64,000 nucleotides of DNA, from positions 16,575,915 to 16,639,914 of the forward strand of contig CAIIXF020000001.1 in the NCBI GenBank assembly GCA_903813345.2. Direction: 5' to 3'. A program made the translations under genes and the position numbers. Below are positions 52,101 through 62,410 of this stretch, piece after piece; the first letter of the stretch is position 1; each line of letters opens with the position of its first letter. Source of the DNA: Owenia fusiformis (Eukaryota; Annelida; Polychaeta; Sabellida; Oweniidae). Under the pieces are notes generated by a model. That model was not told where the DNA came from, did no database searches, and worked only from the letters and a program-made list of their open reading frames with translations.

Positions 52101-54742
52101 TCTGCCTTCGGAGGTAACCCAACTACTACTGCTCCAAGTGGAACATTTGCCTTTGGGGCTGGTGCACCTTCAAGTGGCACTGGAGCCCCAGCAGGAGGAT
52201 TTGGTCAAAGTACCACAAGTTCATCAAGTTCATTTGGACAATCTAGTAATATGTCAACCGGATTTGGTGCATCTACAAACTTATTTGGGCAAGGAGGCTC
52301 ATCAAACAGTGGTTTTGGACAAAGTCTTGGAAGTAATGTTCCTTCTAATTCAACATCAACTTTTACATTTGGCACTAGTAAGCCATCAACAGCAACAACA
52401 GCATCATTTGCCTTTGGTGGACCCAAGCCCCCAACTACAGCAAGTAGTGGTTTTAGCTTCACAGGAAATGCCCCATCAACTACATCTACTACTTCAGTAT
52501 TTGGTGGTAGTTCAGCAGTGGCTACAACCACTTCAAGTTCAGCATTCTCGTTTGGTGCAGCAAGTACAGCAAAACCAGCACCAGCATTTGGAGCCACCAC
52601 AAACTCTGCCGTTCAAAATCAAGGATTTTCATTCGGATCCCCCACCCCTAGTGCCACTTCATCGGCACCATCTGTTTTCGGCAACCAATCGGGATCAACT
52701 ACCCAAAATGCATTTGGATCTGGAAATCAATTTGGAGCACCATCCACCCAGTTTGGGGTTAGTTCTCAGAGCAGTGCCCCCCAATTAGGAGGCTCGGGTC
52801 CAGTTTTTGGGCAGAGCACCGCCCAGTCTTCTGGTTTTTCATTTGGAGCAACCTCTACCCCACAACAAAGTGCAGGAGACACATCTTCAGGATTTAACTT
52901 TGGTGAGTACACATATTGTCCTGATAAGAAGTATGTTCTTGTTAATAATATATGCTTTTTAAGATCTCCCAAATATTAATATCTCTTAAAAGATTTGTTC
53001 TATATTAAAAGATCTTATCAAATAATGAAGTTATTTAAGTGCAAAAATGGGTAAATTCTTCAGAATAATAAATGTTGAAAAATTACTTAAACAATCTATA
53101 GTTTTTCTTGCGGTTAAGGAGCAAAGAATGGAGACTGGGGTTTTTAGAAAATAGACTTGTCAAGGAATGATACTTATGAGCCTCAATTTTTTCTGACATT
53201 GAGACAAGTCTTTGTAAAGATTGTGCTGTATATCTTATTTTGCCTAAAATTATGGAACTAATTGAATGTAATGCATGTATGACTGAAATCTGGTGTTACT
53301 TTGTCCTGCCCCATTCTGGATACGGTTCGGAGAGATCAATTGTCCCAGTCTATTGTTACATAGCATTTATTACTCATTTTAGGTGCATCAACTAATGCTG
53401 CTCCTAGCACATTTAACTTCTCTGCTGGAGGTCCCGCTGCACCTGCCTTTGGAGCCAATCAACCAGCCACATTTGGATCTACTCAACCAGCCACTCAAGG
53501 TGCTGGAGGGTTTGGATTTGCAATAGGAACAGGTAAAAAAAATATGGATACATAGTATAATAAGGGGAAGTGTTAACCTGAAGTCAGAGTTACATCACAT
53601 CGGATTACACATCCTGTGAATACTAGTTTTCAGTAATTCCGTACCATGGACAGAATCCGATTTTACTGTTGAATTCTTTCCTTATTCCAACATGTTTCAG
53701 TTTGCTAAAGTGATTGAAAATTCTTTCCAAGAAATTAGAGACTTTCCGCTTTTCCGCTTTTGTTTATTGCAGTATTTGAGATTTTTTGAAAATTTGAGCA
53801 GAATTTCCCTTTTCATGCAGAATGATTTTTGATTTTTTTCATACATAAAACTAGTATGTCTGATTTCATTGCAGTGCACATTGTAATTTATACCTGATTA
53901 AATCACAGTCAACTAAATAACAGTACAGTGTTCAGAAAAACCTGAATATCAGAACCACATCTGTAATCAGAACATTCGTCAATGTGAGCAATCAGTCTTG
54001 ATCCCAATTATGTTATCTCTCGTTGATTCATATGTAAAGAAATCTTTAAATGTGAACTCCTAGTAATCTGAACAATCTTGATCAGTCCCAAGGGTATACA
54101 GATTAAACATGTCGTACAGTTCAGTAAAACCTGTCAAAGTGGAACACCTTTGGAACCTCTAAAAAAATGTTCCAATTGTGAGGTGTTCCACTTTAGAGTT
54201 TTATTTAATGTTAAGTCATTTGGTCTTGGGGCTCTGAAAAGTGTTTCACTTAAAGAGGTGTCCTACCTCTAGAGGTTTTCCTCTTCACAAGTTTCACTGT
54301 ACATTGCTACTGATCAAATGACCCAAAAAGTAAAAACTTTCAACTCATAAATAAGAGTCTAAAAATAAAATAAGCCTCAGCAACCTCTTACTGACACTAT
54401 TGCTGTAGTATGGTTCAATTTTTTTTCCAAAAATATTGAATTGCGAAAATTGCTTACCTTAATTCCTACCAAGCAAAGTTACAAATAGTTTTCATCTTAA
54501 AAATTTGATTTGATTTTGCGGATAAAATAACAGTATACATTACAGTCCACATACAACTGCAACCTCATTTGTTGTTGAACTGAAGGATTATTCAGTAAAA
54601 TGCCCATTAGTACAAAAACAGGTGGTGTTCTAGATGAGACTATGGTATGTGTTAAACAATATTTCCTTTTTGTGATTCAGATAATAAAGCGGGAAGAGCC
54701 ACCCCTACCCATAGAGCAAGGAGGAAGGGGACACGGAGGTGA
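43120..54742 (+). CDS. POM121: POM121-like pore membrane nucleoporin
   Basis: Twelve exons: 43120-43568, 45245-45502, 46883-46966, 47291-47374, 47928-48228, 48589-48734, 48889-48964, 49441-49572, 49741-49855, 50815-52902, 53383-53532, 54681-54742. All phases agree, giving 1314 aa, close to vertebrate POM121. A single membrane helix lies at residues 5-24 with almost no luminal part. Then comes a long basic, Ser/Lys-rich region with NLS-like clusters (KKAREKRKHPSS, KRPALH). From about residue 549 exon 10 begins a Ser/Thr/Gly-rich FG domain with many FNFG, FSFG, FGFG and plain FG motifs. The tail ARRKGTRR is basic, as in POM121. The protein anchors and helps assemble nuclear pores at the inner nuclear membrane, and its FG repeats bind transport receptors. 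AATAAA lies at 54840-54845. Some exon edges (3, 4, 6, 7) rest on consensus and phase only. Confidence 0.85.
43727..44184. mobile_element. 458-bp fold-back element in POM121 intron 1
   Basis: Arms of about 180-190 bp are inverse copies: ACAATTGAAATGGTCAGAAT against ATTCTGACCATTTCAATTGT, and AGCAATATATTGG complements near 43870 and 44031. The loop is about 90 bp. No coding. It would form a long hairpin in the pre-mRNA. Confidence 0.85.
45849..46763. mobile_element. Long element with CCCATCGAAC ends
   Basis: CCCATCGAAC at 45849 is inverted at 46754-46763. Next to the left end is a GTCC/GTAC microsatellite (45887-45952). The interior holds at least three modules of about 130 bp (TAGTGGAGCGATTTTGTTCA, AAAATGGCCGCCATTTT). 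No transposase frame. It lies in POM121 intron 2. A lone end-like CCATCGAACGAAG is at 63349. Confidence 0.75.
47409..47757 (+). mobile_element. Non-LTR retrotransposon reverse-transcriptase fragment
   Basis: The frame at 47437-47720 encodes PTLFSIYLNDL, ILAYADIILIA, LNEWCKKWRVEINKDKTKIM, the palm region of a LINE-type reverse transcriptase. The catalytic YADD is changed to YADI, and both ends are missing. It is bounded by pieces of the dispersed repeat: TTATGTCACCACC at 47409 and CGTCTGTAACAAATG with CATTTTACATG at 47731-47757. It lies in POM121 intron 4 and is a dead fragment. Confidence 0.8.
48996..49086 (+). repeat. Dispersed TGTCACCACC repeat, copy c
   Basis: CCAACTTTTTTGTGGATGG, CGTCTGTAACAAATGG and GGTGGTGACATTTTG mark the family. 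In POM121 intron 7. Confidence 0.65.
49287..49378 (+). repeat. Dispersed TGTCACCACC repeat, copy d
   Basis: TTATGTCACCAACAAAAGTG starts it, and CTATAACAAATGGCAGGTGG followed by TGACATTTTCCAT ends it. A second copy in the same intron 7 of POM121, same orientation. Confidence 0.65.
50516..50700. repeat. TACAGTGAAACCTG element with tandem CAAACACCTCTCTTAT units
   Basis: It opens TACAGTGAAACCTGTATA, then about four units of CAAACACCTCTCTTATTC from 50536. GAACACTG and GAACACTTTTGG follow. Related in its end to the TACAGTAAAACCT family but with a different interior. In POM121 intron 9. Confidence 0.5.
51474..51641 (+). repeat. 42-bp coding repeat, four units, in POM121
   Basis: Units start at 51474, 51516, 51558 and 51600, each encoding GSATSAASSLGALS or a one-residue variant. 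They are nearly identical in DNA. The repeat lies in the Ser-rich spacer before the dense FG motifs and contains no FG itself. Confidence 0.9.
54115..54301. mobile_element. TACAGT...AAAACCTG mini-element, copy c
   Basis: TACAGTTCAGTAAAACCTG at the left and AAGTTTCACTGTA at the right form inverted ends; GTGTTCCACTT words fill the interior. In POM121 intron 11. A degenerate relative may span about 53920-54075. Confidence 0.6.
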
Positions 54743-57700
54743 TAGCTGACGAGTGAAATTGTTGTTTCAACGAAAAGCTTCAAAAGTACTTGACACTATT
54801 CCTATATTGTGACAGTGACAAGTATAGCCTGTGTGGAACAATAAATATGGTGAAATACAGCATAGCCAATCTGCTTCTACAGATGGCTACGAATTGAAGA
54901 TATAGAACACTGTGATTGGTTGAACACTGATATTTGCAGTTAATTATCCATGAGGTAGATGTCATGGTGATCAGTTTTAAATTGAAAATAGTGTGGAAAG
55001 CATTGAAGCTTGAATAAGGATAAATAAGTATGAACAAGGATAAATTAAAAATCTACCATGCAGTGTTTATTCATCCTTCAAGATCGGTCCTTCACTGCTT
55101 TCATAGCAGATCATGTAATGCAATGAATTACTCTTGGGCCAAGGATGTGTTTATTAGATTGTATATAAATGCCAAAAATCAGGTGACCCATATCATTTAC
55201 TCCCTTGGAGGGAATGAAGTGGAAAAGGCATGGCGTGAAAGGCATATTATAGCCATAAGATAGATATGAGTCTATTATATCATTAACACATTGTCCGGTG
55301 AATATAGGTTACTTGAGTCTCTAGCCAATAACTTAGCTAGAAATCATCTCATGTGGTATATCATGTACTGAGGAAAAGTTTGATTCAGAGACAGATTATT
55401 TTAAGAATATTTGTGAGAATACTCTCTGTACAAAAATTGAAATTGAAACAAACAATATCCTACATGAGATATAGCATGATACCATTATTAAAATCAATGG
55501 GACTGCTATTCTTAAATCTCCCAAAATTTTCGACTTTATTTTGCTGTAGCAAAAAAACAAACAATAGACTCCTATGCTCGGAGAAATAGGTACTGAAAAA
55601 ATGTATTGATATATCTGTACTGATGTCATCAGTACAGAGAACAAGACATGTCATACTCAAACTAGTCTTGCATTATGCCGTTGTGATCCCCCTCCCCACT
55701 TACCTCTGAAGGTGAAATAGAAATAGACAAGAGGGACTGTGACCTGATACAAGATTTACGTCATCCAATTTTTCAGCATCTACTTATGATTGTGGATTTC
55801 AAGTGACCTTTGAATGTTTGTCAAATCAGTGTCCCATTTTTGCACTCTTGTTCAAAAATGGGCAAAAGTCAAATTGTCAAAATTTAGAAAAAATTTAAAT
55901 TCTGACTTCCTAAAGGCAAGAGAAATGGTTTGGCCAAGGAGGTTTTGAAAGGAACAGATAAAAACATTTAATTTGAAGGTAACACCTTGATCATGATGTC
56001 AGACATTAGATTTATTAAGTCTAAGCATGAGTTCAAAGTTTATTTCATTTGATTCCAATAAGCAATGCATAATGGTGTATTGCCAGAAATCTTTTTAAAA
56101 AGTAAGTAATCAACAATCAACAATCAAAAGTAGTAATCAACAATCATACACAGTTAATTTCATGAAGGATACTAGCTATTTTCAGACTTCAGAGAGAAAA
56201 TGTAAATATGCTTCATATATTTATCAACTTTTCAACATTATGAGGAGACTGAAGATGTAATGTACATTGCTTTGTATGAATGTATTTTAACAATTTGAAT
56301 AAAACAAATCATGTGTACTCTAAGATATAAACATATAGTATGTTTCTGAGCTTAAAAGGCCTACCCTCGACTACTTGAAGAATCACTCTGAGGATACTGT
56401 ATTTGTGTTTTCTTTGGTGGGCATTTGGAAAAATTAGCAATTTTAAGAAAAATCACAAAATTAATCTGATTGTCTTTCCAAGGATCCTATTTAGGTAATT
56501 TTACATCTTGCAAAAACACCAAATTAAATAGACGTCAATGTGTCGAAAATGCAAAAAGGTTAAATTGTAGTACATGTAGCTCCGAAATGAAGAATACAGT
56601 ATATTGAGTGATATTTGAACAAGGAACACAATACAACCCCCTCTCAAAAGCATACTCTGACTTACGCTACACTTTAGTACTATAATGGCTTTGGAGAGTA
56701 TCATCAGATGGTGTAATTATACTCATTGGGTAATCATGAACATATTGGTATAGTCTTCAATTTTTTGTGGACGATATTTGGTGTTCAGCGATCAGTATCT
56801 GTAACAAATGGCAGGTGGTGATAGTTTGCATGTCTTGCTGGATGCCATGCCTTGTTTCAAAATAGGTATGGCATGGAATGATGACAGTGTGGGATTTTGG
56901 TTTTTCCTCAGGATTCAGAGATAAACCTATCCCCATGTAAAGAGAACCCTTTACATGTAAAAAGAACCCTTTACAAGTTAATCTTTACTTCAATAGGTTC
57001 ATCTACAATTCTGGGATGTGTCCTCATCTTGTAAAATTGTGACAATATTTCCAGAACTTCTTATTCCTTTAAATGGCATTTTAATGGTCACCAATTGACA
57101 ACACATATGTATTTGATTTAATTGTTTTAGAAAACAATTTTTGTTTTTCATTGCACATTGTTTTCATAGTAACATAATATCTAAAAAAAAAAGATAAAAT
57201 AAATATCCTCAAAAATAGTAAAAATTAAATTATACATTTTATTTTATTAATAAGATAATTATTATTTTAATTGAATCAAACTTTCCTTTGTACATGTATA
57301 ATTAAAACATTGAGAGACTAGATATGTTGTGTATATGTTGTTTTGTTCCAACGAAGTTTTGATAGATGTTTCATTCATTCCAAACACATGGTACCAAGAA
57401 TAAAATACAAAACAATATACAAAAAGTAGATATACACATTTTCAAATTAACTTGTTACGATTCAAAAGATGACCATTTCAATACATTGATGGTGTGCACA
57501 TTTTTCAGAATTTGTTGACTGATTTAAGAGAAAAAATGTGTTCAGTTTAGTTCACCATAATGCTACCAATCCCTTGATCTTGTCCTTCTCTGAATTATAG
57601 TGTTAACCTTCATGACTCCTGATCAAGAATATGATTTCAAATGCATAATTGGTGGATCATGGTTTCATTGGTGAAAGAGTGTTGATTTTTATTGAACCCT

Positions 57701-57884
57701 ATTGTGATTATTTAATATTCAAGTGAAAGATGAATCAACATTATGAAAGGTTAGGTAAAGGATCAGACCATAATTAACTTCGTTTTTCCATGACTGTTGA
57801 TAATTGGACATCATCACTTAACATATATGGTTTTGAGTTTATTGTGTCTCTTCCCACAAGCCTGCAACATGCTGCCATCTATAT
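54743..57884. other. POM121 3' UTR and intergenic spacer
   Basis: AATAAA at 54840 probably ends POM121. The rest is AT-rich with one dispersed repeat copy at 56757-56832 (GTGTTCAGCG, TGTAACAAATGGCAGGTGG). The open frames at 55030-55660 have no family signal. No gene supported. Confidence 0.5.
56757..56832 (+). repeat. Dispersed TGTCACCACC repeat, copy e (partial)
   Basis: It contains TTTTTTGTGGACGATATTTGG, GTTCAGCG and TCTGTAACAAATGGCAGGTG; the left inverted end is missing. Confidence 0.6.
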
Positions 57885-58304
57885 CACACCGGAATAGCCT
57901 GATAAGGGTAAAGTCAGATACCGTTGTCACAAATGGCGGACATAACCGTCGCTTCAACTCTTTAATCACTTGGTCCTCATTTCGTGGGCTTTTATCGTCG
58001 CTAATTCTGTGCTTGTATTAAGCTCTTTTGATGATGTATCATATGAAATCCCAATTTCGATCAAATTCGGTCGTTAATCGCCACAATATAGCATCTTTGA
58101 TATCATCAATGACAACAGAATCTGAATTTGAAATAATATTAACTGTACAATGAGTATAAAGACACTTGATTGTTGTTCCAAAAGAATTTAGTCTAAGTGC
58201 TCTATTAAACATACAGTTCATGAAAATCTAATTGAAGCGACGATTATGTCCGCCATTTGTGACAACGGTATCTGACTCTACCGTTGTCAGGCTATTCCGG
58301 TGTG
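57885..58304. mobile_element. MITE with 73-bp TIRs
   Basis: CACACCGGAATAGCCTGA begins the left TIR (57885-57957), which is inverted with few mismatches at 58232-58304. ATAT/TATA on both sides suggests a TA-type target. The 420-bp unit has no coding. Confidence 0.8.
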
Positions 58305-58477
58305 TATATACAAATGCACCTGAAATGCATACTGATGTCTGAGGGTAACAGTTTTGTGTTTGTACAATTTTTCAAAAACTATCTCTGAGATCTAAGGGGA
58401 TAAAAGTGGGTTTTATGAGATGGAGGTTTAGTAATTTTTCAATGTTGCATTGTGTAAATTGTTGATTTTTTTTATAA

Positions 58478-58665
58478 TTGGATATGCCGATAATAAATCT
58501 GCCAGCAAAGAATGATTTGCATATAAGTATGTCCACGGGGGATAAGCAAAACGAGGGCGAAGCCACGGACTGCGACTCGCGTAACTTTACACCGCAGCCC
58601 AGCGCCAAAATGGAGGGACATCCGGCAGTGCCTTCTGCTTCTTCCGACAAAATAGAGAAATCCAG
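58478..58665 (+). CDS. Candidate first exon of an unidentified gene (partial)
   Basis: An open frame of 62 codons ends at a donor, TCCAG|GTATTT, in phase 2. The part from the second in-frame ATG (58529, MSTGDKQNEGEATDCDSR) onward is GC-richer and CpG-richer than anything around it, as at an active 5' end. The true start may be 58478 or 58529; the latter gives 46 acidic, Ser/Pro-rich residues. No continuing exon is recognised before 64000, so the gene would extend right of the window. Family unknown. A 51-bp segment recurs inverted at 60438-60488. Confidence 0.4.
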
Positions 58666-59586
58666 GTATTTTAAATGCTATCGTAGTGTCTAATCGGTGA
58701 CCAAAATATTACTCTGTATCTACTGTTGGTCTGTAGATAAGAAAATAAGCAGTTGTCCAGATCAAGCTAAAACAGTAGCAAAGTTTTGATTTTACCTGTA
58801 AAATATGTGCATATTATTTAATTTACTATACATTTGAAAGGAGTTTTAACACGTTTCTGATATCTAAAGGTTAGTTGAGGCTCCGAGTATAATTCGTGAA
58901 AATGATTTGATAATAGAATGTGTTCATGAGGAGAAAATTAGATTCAAACTGCGCATTCATAGTGGACGCAGTCCAGTAAACAAAGCTATTTCAACAACGC
59001 AACACAGCCTCCATTGATATTCTAAGCAACGCAGTCCAGCCGCGAACACGAAATAAATAAGATAGTGTAAACTATATTCCTACGCTATTATTGTTTCAGG
59101 AAAAGAAAGTCAGCATCCAGATTATCATTCAAAGTTACGTTGATTAACATATATCTATTACCTGAATCAATGTCCCAAATTGCTATATTGTATCGTTTAA
59201 GACCTAGAAATATGGCAATTCAATAGCGTATTTGGCAGAACAGTCGAGCGCAAGATGACAACGTAATATGTTTATTACAAACCAATTTGTGAATAGGGTT
59301 AAATATATAGATAATTGGATAGTGGTGAGACTTTTTATAAGAAGTAGAAATGCGAAACAATTAACTTTTTGATGATGCCATAAAAGCTGTTGGGGAAGGG
59401 TACATTAACTAGTATTTAAGATATCAGGAAAATATCAAATAATTGGAGAGTTGGTGAGTAAATGTAATTTTGGATGATCTTTCCAGCAGTCCATCAATAT
59501 TGCTAGCTACCATAAATTCATGATTTCAGCTGTATTTGACAGCTTGTATATATTTGCAGAATGGATTGAGACACGATGTAGGTCTA
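58666..59586. other. AT-rich DNA, no gene recognised
   Basis: Possible intron of the candidate gene starting at 58478. ACGCAGTCCAG occurs twice (58978, 59031), echoing the CGCAGTCCGTGG word of the inverted 51-bp segment. Nothing else seen. Confidence 0.35.
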
Positions 59587-59880
59587 TTAACCTCTTGAAT
59601 ACCCAGAGTGACGGATATATCCGTCACAAATGAAATAAGACTGGTGCCCAGAGGGACGAGAAAATCCGTCACAAAATTTTTCACAAAAATTGCTCTCATT
59701 TGAACAATTTTCATCCAATTTACACAAAAATTGTTTTAAAACGTGTAGAAATGATCTCCAATTTTACTAAGCTGAGCATCTAAAGTTGTATAGGTATGTA
59801 ATAAAATGTCAAAAGGTGGCAAAAAACGAAAAATTCTCTGGTTTCATGACAATTTTAGAGCCTGGGATTCAAGAGGTTAA
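59587..59880. mobile_element. piggyBac-like MITE at TTAA
   Basis: TTAA stands at both ends (59587-59590, 59877-59880). Inside, CCTCTTGAATACCCAG is inverted at the right as CCTGGGATTCAAGAGG. The 20-bp perfect palindrome GTGACGGATATATCCGTCAC follows the left TIR, and a second GACGAG..TCCGTCAC unit lies beyond. 286 bp between target copies, non-coding. Confidence 0.8.
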
Positions 59881-60437
59881 AATAGCCCGTTATATTCAAT
59901 TTTGTCCAATGTTGCTCCATTTTGGCCACACCTGTACACACATTGTGCTATCTACCTTTGGCTGTGATTGCGTTCAGCTTCAGATATAAAACAACACTGA
60001 GTCGCGGACTGCGTTGGGCAGATGGATGGACTGCGACTATTATAAATTCCAATTTTCTATGTAATTGTACGTTTTCCGCTTACCAAATATCACACGAAGA
60101 TGTAATTGTAACAACAGAACATGAATAATTATATTAATTCGATGACATTTCTGATTCCTTTGTTTAAATCGGTATATTAGGGACAAATATTGACAAAATT
60201 ACATTTTTTGTGGCAGATTTCGAATTCATTTGTGTTCAGGCTGAACTATTGGACAGCCGAGCACCAAGAATGCCATTGCAGGTGGAGTATGAATATGTTG
60301 ATCACCGACTGGAACATACTAGCTATTCTGTAGAATATCCAAACCAATAATCTACCCCAAATCCTAACATGCCTTCCAAATTAAGTTTGCACTTACCGCC
60401 ATTGTTCAGCTATAATGCGTTGTAACCTCGTTTTGAA
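59881..60437. other. No gene recognised
   Basis: It holds AGTCGCGGACTGCG and GGACTGCGACT fragments (60001-60040) related to the 51-bp inverted segment nearby. Otherwise plain AT-rich. Confidence 0.35.
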
Positions 60438-60488
60438 TTACGCGAGTCGCAGTCCGTGGCTTCGCCCTCGTTTTGCTTATCCCCCGTG
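60438..60488 (-). repeat. Perfect inverted copy of part of the 58.5-kb exon
   Basis: The 51 bp at 60438-60488 is the exact inverse complement of 58534-58584, which lies inside the candidate exon (GGATAAGCAAAACGAGGGCG is within it). Sequence on either side does not match, so only the coding-like core was copied. Confidence 0.9.
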
Positions 60489-60959
60489 ATGTCTTTAAAC
60501 GTATCAACGAGTTAGTGTATACGTCATTGAACATGGGATGAGTAAATCCTAGATTACTATTATTATTAATCTGTATTCTGGATATCTCAGAACAACCTCT
60601 GTCTTCAATGCCCCCACCCATTTTGCACCCTTCTATGTCATTCCTGATATTCCATTATACTCCTTGAACAATCATGTAATTCACTTGAGTTACAAGATAC
60701 AGGACAAATAAAATCCAAAATGGGGCTCCCGAAGGGTGAATTAAAATAGAAATATAACTTTTTCGATTTTTATGAAATATATCATGATGAATGGTATAAA
60801 CATTTTGGAGGATAAACTATAGAGAGGGAATGACTTTCCTTGAAAAAATAATCCAAAATTAATGTTCAATACTGAGATAACATTTTTTAAAAATACATAT
60901 ATGACTAAGTTAAAGGTTTTGTAATTCAGTTTTGGCTCATGAAAAGTGGCCTATAACTC

Positions 60960-61555
60960 AGTGTTACGCGGTATATGGCATACATTCATGGTTGCGCAGT
61001 ATTTGTGATACGGGTGAATATGCCATACTCCGCAGGTGAGTATGAGATATTCCGCAGTGAATATGCGATACTCACCTGCGGAATATGTCATACTCACTTG
61101 CGGAATATGCCATATACCGCAGGTGAATATGACATATACCGCAGGTGAAAATGTGATACAAAAAGCCTTGATTTGATTGGTTGCGAGAATCGACTCTAAA
61201 TGTAAAACTACGCTGGATAACCAATATAGTTAGTTCATCGAGTACTAATATATGAATCCTGGATTGGTTGAGTAAGTTTATTACTTGAGATTGGTGACTG
61301 ATACTTCTGCTAAGTTAATAAATTCGATAGACAGTTCTGTTGATTCAGTAATCATTATAATAACTTATATCGTTTTACATGTTCGTTCAATCTATGCAAT
61401 TGACAATTGCGTACTTCCGTATCACATTCTCATTGTGTATGCCATATACCGCAGGTGAATCTGTCATACACCGCAAGTGAATATGCCATATTCGTTGCGG
61501 AATATGACATATTCGTTGCGGAATATGACATATTTTTGTATCGTGTTTACCACGT
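60960..61555. mobile_element. Element with arrays of GCGGAATATGNCATA motifs at both ends
   Basis: From 60968 to 61165 about nine units of roughly 22 bp (ATATGACATATACCGCAGGTGA and variants) occur in both orientations. A second cluster lies at 61436-61535. The outer ends GTTACGCGG (60963) and CCACGTAACA (61550) are roughly inverted. The 270-bp middle is unique and non-coding. It looks like a DNA transposon with multiple subterminal binding-site-like repeats. Confidence 0.65.
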
Positions 61556-61859
61556 AACATAAATGACCATGAGAGATACTATGTCCAAAATTCCCTATGG
61601 GTGTTGGATTTTGCAAAAAACATTTATTAATGTGCCATATCAAGGTAGCTGTAACTTCATTTAACCTTATAGATAAATGAGACCAATTGTTGATAACTTT
61701 TATTGAAGTTTTCCATTGATGTATTGACTGAGTATATACTAGCATACTCTACTTTCGGCCACTATACATGTACCCCTCATGCCATTGATCATGTGACTGA
61801 TATGATACAGTACAGTAAACAGAGGGTCTTAAGACCAGTTGGGTTGAATAATCTGGCTT

Positions 61860-61995
61860 TTATGTCACCATGACAAATGGTGACTTTTTGCTACAGTGTT
61901 CCAACTTTTTTTTGTGGTGACACTTGGTGTTCGGTGGTTGGTGTTCGGCATCTGTAATATATGGCAGGTGGTGGCATTTTGCATGTTAATGCATT
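61860..61995 (+). repeat. Dispersed TGTCACCACC repeat, copy f
   Basis: TTATGTCACCATGACAAATGGTGACTTTTTGCTAC begins the copy in two joined words; GTTCGGTGGTTGGTGTTCGG and TATGGCAGGTGGTGGCATTT end it. It is nearly complete and shows the left-end inner palindrome GTCACCATGACAAATGGTGAC-like best. Confidence 0.65.
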
Positions 61996-62137
61996 GTCTA
62001 AAATTCCAATTCAGATATATACATGAAAAATATACTAAGACTACACCTTTATGCAAACAGCATCAACCAGACATAAACCCACTCTATACAATGTTCTGAT
62101 AAAGCAATGATGCGTAATTGAAGTTGCACTTCTTCAT

Positions 62138-62410
62138 TCTAGTCTCCAGGAGGGGAAGGCCTGGTGGTCTGCCCCCTTGGGTGGGCCCAGAAAAAAAATT
62201 GGGCTTTAAAAAAATTTTGGGTGAAAAAGGCCTTAAGGCCCCAAAAAGTGGGCATTTTTTGGTCATTACTGGGCCTTTTAAGCCCTTATTTTTTAATTTC
62301 AGGTCAAAATTTCAAAATATGGGCCCACTTTTGGGTGTTAAGGGCCCAACATTTTTTCTCCAACCTGAAATTTGCGCCCCCTCCCCCCTTGTTGGCTCCC
62401 AGATCCGCCT
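62138..62410. mobile_element. GGCC-rich repeat
   Basis: CTCCAGGAGGGGAAGGCCTGG opens it, and CTCCCAGATCCGCCTCTGCC closes it. The interior repeats GGGCCCA and AAGGCC words like the 36331-36528 element. The two overlapping open frames across it are translations of repeat sequence. Confidence 0.5.

Noticed and set aside
51985-52788. Gln/Leu-rich 267-aa frame on the plus strand
   Set aside because: Alternate frame of the POM121 FG exon; the FG frame is the one in phase with the neighbouring exons.
55030-55660. Short frames after POM121 as a small gene
   Set aside because: No start context, splice sites or family resemblance; frames on both strands are equally long.
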